In this document: piece by piece, positions 8,101 to 9,781 of the stretch
Layout of the letters: each line of letters starts with the position of its first letter
How positions within the stretch are numbered: position 1 is the stretch's first letter
NCBI GenBank assembly: GCA_003354225.1
Contig: PIVH01000034.1
Span: 1 to 9,781 of the forward strand
Direction: 5' to 3'
Source of the DNA: Globobulimina sp.
Taxonomy: Eukaryota > Foraminifera > Rotaliida
DNA: 9,781 bases
Position numbers and translations under genes: made by a program
Notes under the pieces: model-generated
Databases searched by the model: none
What the model saw: the letters and a program-made list of their open reading frames with translations, nothing else
Told to the model about the DNA's origin: nothing

Positions 8101-9364
8101 GACAAGAAAATGTGAATGCTTTCCCGCCGGGGATAGAAGATCAGGAGAAATGCGAGACACTGTACCGGGCTCTTTGCCGTATTATTTCAGTTTGTTTCGG
8201 AATTATAGATTGGATTCGAGAGATAAAAAGTATTTGATTGCATTGGTTAAACCGAATGGAGTGTGTCCTGAGTGCTTTCGGCCTTATTTGAAATGGAATA
8301 ATCAGTACGAAGATGAGAGCATTTATTCCACGGATCGCTTGTATCGAAGGATTGTTGTATTGGAAATGATATCATTTTGGGTGTTTATGGCTGTTATGTA
8401 CATTCCATTAATTATTATGTTTTCTGTTCTCGCATTATTTGTGAAAATGTTTGAAAGGTTCAGTACAATTCGCGCTGTCAAGGTCTCTGAAAATAAGAAA
8501 ACTCTGCTTATTCGAGATGATAAATATACGCGTTCTGCAGAAGGTATTGTTGCGGAGGAAAGTACTGAGCTGCAACAAGTACAGCAAACATTAAATGCGC
8601 TGAATGCAAAAATGGAGAAGAAATTTAAGGTACACTTTGGTATTGAATTACATTTTCAGCTTTTATATAGCAACAAAACAACGCAATCTATAAAACCTGA
8701 AAAGTAAGCAATGCTGGAATTAACGCAAGGAATTGAAGGAAATCGATGATAAATTGTCTGTTGGCGGCCATGCCATAGTTTTAAAGCTAGAATGAATAAA
8801 ATGGCAACAACAAAAATGTTGGTGGTTGAAAACAAATCGATGAATATGGATGATGAGGATTTCATGGTTGCATTGGAACTATTGGAAGATGTCCAGGAAG
8901 AAGAAAAAAGTGGAGACAGTGGCATAAAAATGAAATTATTTGAAGCTGAGTTGGAAGAGTTGATGATAAATAAACAAATCCGAGATAGAAAGAGGGAAAA
9001 TATGAGTTTGCTGCAACAAAAATATGAATCTCAAGAAAATAAAATTAAGTTTAAAATGCAAATGATGTTAAACAACAATAAAGGCAAAGAGGTGGACAAT
9101 AATGTTTTTAGTAAATTGCAGGAAACATTGAATTTAATCGACACAAAAAAACACAAATTAAAGGAGGAAATGGAGAAAAAAGAGAGAAGATTAAAGTTTG
9201 AGGAAACTCAATATGATGAATCTGTAAATGATATTACAAATAAATTGGAAAAACTAAGGAATAATAATCAAGAGGAAAATAGTAAAATAATTGAAAATGA
9301 ATTAATTGCGGATATATTACAAAATATACAAGATGATGATGAAAGCATTCCTTTTGATTTGTAA
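5141..9364 (+). CDS. TRP cation channel, TRPM (melastatin)-like, multi-exon
   Basis: Preferred exons: 5141-5569, 5637-5835, 5889-7487, 7546-8161, 8191-8703 and 8791-9364, phases all compatible, about 1309 residues. Residues 1-210 are novel and acidic with a CID-repeat cluster. A Cys/His cluster lies at 263-302. Helical hairpins (about 430-575) match the pre-S1 MHR pattern of TRPM, including a Gly-Gly turn, a conserved Gln and an LxxLW end. S1 to S4 lie near 612-632, 645-667, 675-695 and 714-737, followed by a TVGPFI S4-S5 linker, S5 at 755-776, the pore motif MGQ at 801-803 and S6 (VNLLIAMM, 839-846). A TRP-like helix (851-869) and a proline-led hydrophobic segment (880-904) follow, as in TRPM. 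Then come CPEC (973-976), an extra membrane helix (1002-1035) and a Glu/Lys-rich coiled coil (1120-1309). Family knowledge predicts a tetrameric Ca2+- or monovalent-cation channel. I see no NUDT9-like or alpha-kinase domain and no SLOG signature. Exons 1 and 6 are the least certain parts. Confidence 0.75.
5570..5636 (+). other. Inferred intron 1 of the TRP channel gene (67 nt)
   Basis: The donor CCA|GTTTAG and acceptor AATGCGTAG are both phase 0. The join continues into a frame beginning ENWQEEK that is open from 5637 to 5908. GTGATC at 5536 is an equally phased alternative donor with a better +3/+4 match. The TAG at 5573-5575 would otherwise end a 144-residue protein. Confidence 0.5.
5836..5888 (+). 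other. Inferred intron 2 of the TRP channel gene, with alternative acceptors
   Basis: The donor GATG|GTAGAT (phase 1) precedes a T-rich tract. Acceptors ending at 5888 (GCAATGCAG), 5897 (GTGCAG) and 5906 (TTATAG) are all phase 1 and lie exactly 9 nt apart. Each restores the main channel frame and differs by three residues. I chose the first because it follows the pyrimidine tract. Confidence 0.6.
6188..6286 (+). other. Possible stop-free 99-nt intron or exitron inside the channel coding region
   Basis: A consensus donor AAG|GTAAGT at 6188, a branch-like TACTGAT near 6271 and an acceptor TTGTTGCAG ending at 6286 enclose exactly 33 codons with no stop, phase 0 at both ends. The segment is about 40 percent GC and reads as plausible protein, so I keep it as coding. 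Its splice signals are the best in the window. It lies just after the Cys/His cluster. Confidence 0.35.
7488..7545 (+). other. Inferred intron 3 of the TRP channel gene (58 nt), supported by family pattern
   Basis: The donor ACGG|GTTAAG (phase 1) and acceptor ATATATTTAG join S4 directly to the S4-S5 linker and give KTSQTVGPFI. TRPM proteins have a comparable TLGP-type string at this place. Without splicing the frame ends at 7492, just before the linker. This is the best-supported intron of the gene. Confidence 0.8.
8162..8190 (+). other. Candidate 29-nt micro-intron 4 of the TRP channel gene
   Basis: The donor ACACT|GTACCG (phase 2) and acceptor TATTATTTCAG (phase 2) restore the frame that carries the CPEC motif and the extra helix. 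The length is well below the other introns here. An alternative is a 158-nt intron from a consensus-like GTGAGT at 8073 to AAAAAG ending at 8230 (phase 0 on both sides), which would drop about 43 residues from the product (30 upstream and 13 downstream of the micro-intron). Some frame change between 8073 and 8237 is required. Confidence 0.45.
8630..8659 (+). other. Candidate 30-nt stop-free micro-intron in the TRP channel gene
   Basis: A consensus AAG|GTACAC donor and an ATTACATTTTCAG acceptor enclose 10 codons without a stop, phase 0. Removal or retention leaves the frame open. It resembles the 29-nt candidate: both begin GTAC and end in TTTCAG. It is not needed to explain the reading frame. 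Confidence 0.35.
8704..8790 (+). other. Inferred last intron of the TRP channel gene (87 nt)
   Basis: The donor GAAAA|GTAAGC (phase 2) and acceptor AAAGCTAG join the post-helix segment to the AT-rich coiled-coil frame starting at 8791. CCATAG ending at 8778 is a second in-phase acceptor. If it is not spliced, the channel ends at 8707 and 8792-9364 would be a separate 190-residue coiled-coil gene. A C-terminal coiled coil is usual in TRPM, so I favour joining. Confidence 0.55.
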
Positions 9365-9436
9365 ATTGTAATTTTTGTTTATTGGATTGTTCTTTTATCG
9401 TAAAAAAGTGTCCTTTGATTTTAACAACATTCCCGA

Positions 9437-9575
9437 ACCGTTATTAGGTATAATATCGTTCAGAAACGGTCCAAATATCTGACCATTTAAAAAAAACAAT
9501 TCACCGTTATTAGGTACGTTAAACTCCGATTTTGTTCAGGAACGCGGTCCAAATATATAACCATTAAAAAAACAA
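9437..9575 (+). repeat. Two imperfect tandem copies of a 60-70 bp AT-rich unit
   Basis: Copy 1 is about 9437-9499 and copy 2 about 9503-9575. Shared blocks in the same order are ACCGTTATTAGGTA, GTTCAG(A/G)AAC, GGTCCAAATAT and ACCATT followed by an A-run ending in CAA. The copies differ by a small insertion after the first block and by single changes. The unit starts with ACCGTT and contains its inverse AACGGT (AACGCGGT in copy 2). It lies in the 3' spacer between convergent genes. Confidence 0.7.
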
Positions 9576-9600
9576 CGATGTATAATTAATTATATTTGAC

Positions 9601-9623
9601 AACAAAACAAAACAAAACAAAAA
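9601..9623 (+). repeat. Short CAAAA pentanucleotide run
   Basis: Cytosines at 9603, 9608, 9613 and 9618 are each followed by four or more A, giving four CAAAA units. It is a simple microsatellite just outside the stop codon of the convergent minus-strand gene, where on the transcript it would read as a T-rich 3' UTR. Confidence 0.8.
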
Positions 9624-9626
9624 TTA

Positions 9627-9781
9627 TTAGTTAGCAGTATCTTGAATATTTGGAGCAAGAACGGCATGAATACCTCCTTCAATTTGTGAATATTGATGAA
9701 TTTGCTGATTTTCCTTTTTCTGTTTATATTTTTGAATGAAAATAAGGATTCTTTTGCGATGTCCTTTTTTGTGGATGGCCA
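9627..9781 (-). CDS. C-terminal end of a convergent gene, unrecognised, partial
   Basis: Reading the minus strand from 9779, a frame runs about 50 codons without a stop to TAA at 9629-9627. It starts with a basic stretch (HKKGHRKR), then a Lys/Gln-rich helix, and ends EGGIHAVLAPNIQDTAN. The Lys/Gln/Ile usage matches the other genes here. A second minus frame is also open across this short stretch, so the call rests on residue composition and on the AT-rich, stop-rich sequence that begins immediately after. The 5' part is beyond the window. Confidence 0.4.
   Translation of the reverse strand, partial: AIHKKGHRKRILIFIQKYKQKKENQQIHQYSQIEGGIHAVLAPNIQDTAN

Noticed and set aside
8656-8925. 89-codon minus-strand open frame
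   Set aside because: It is antisense across the end of one channel exon, an intron and the start of the coiled-coil exon, and shows no features of its own.
9365-9781. tRNA, rRNA or transposon ends in the 3' spacer
   Set aside because: I saw no cloverleaf-like arms, rRNA core sequence or terminal inverted repeats with target duplications. Only the imperfect tandem unit and a CAAAA run are present.

Overview
This is eukaryotic nuclear DNA from an AT-rich genome. Reading frames shift at short GT...AG intervals with compatible splice phases. The three stop codons assigned inside the window are all TAA, and glutamine is written CAA/CAG, so there is no sign of a ciliate-type code. Proteins are rich in Asn, Lys, Ile and His. 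Inferred introns are mostly 52-98 nt. No rRNA, tRNA, CRISPR, phage or transposase genes were seen. A free-living protist is likely. The style reminds me of rhizarians such as foraminifera, but that is only an impression.

Layout: (1) 3760 to beyond base 1, minus strand: four open frames that join in phase through three inferred introns. They give one very large membrane protein (at least 1173 residues, about 11 membrane helices, 3' end outside the window) of no family I recognise. (2) 3761-3809: a 49-bp gap between divergent starts. (3) 3810-5011, plus strand: a two-exon gene for a 7- or 8-helix membrane protein of 372 residues, with an 11-bp perfect inverted repeat around its stop codon. (4) 5141-9364, plus strand: a multi-exon gene whose joined product (about 1300 residues) is a TRP cation channel closest in plan to the melastatin (TRPM) group. 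It has helical MHR-like repeats, six membrane helices, a pore with an MGQ motif, a TRP-like helix, a TRPM-type proline-led hydrophobic segment and a C-terminal coiled coil. (5) 9365-9626: AT-rich spacer with two imperfect copies of a 60-70 bp unit and a pentanucleotide run. (6) 9627-9781, minus strand: the last coding piece of a convergent gene.

All three main genes encode polytopic membrane proteins. Only the channel has a recognisable function, and nothing in the sequence shows that the neighbours work with it. The most interesting points are the channel's unusual N-terminus, which has a Cys/His cluster where TRPM proteins carry their ligand-binding fold; an extra membrane helix before its coiled coil; and possible 29-30 nt introns. 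All exon joins are inferred by eye from frame, phase and motif, and need transcript data.
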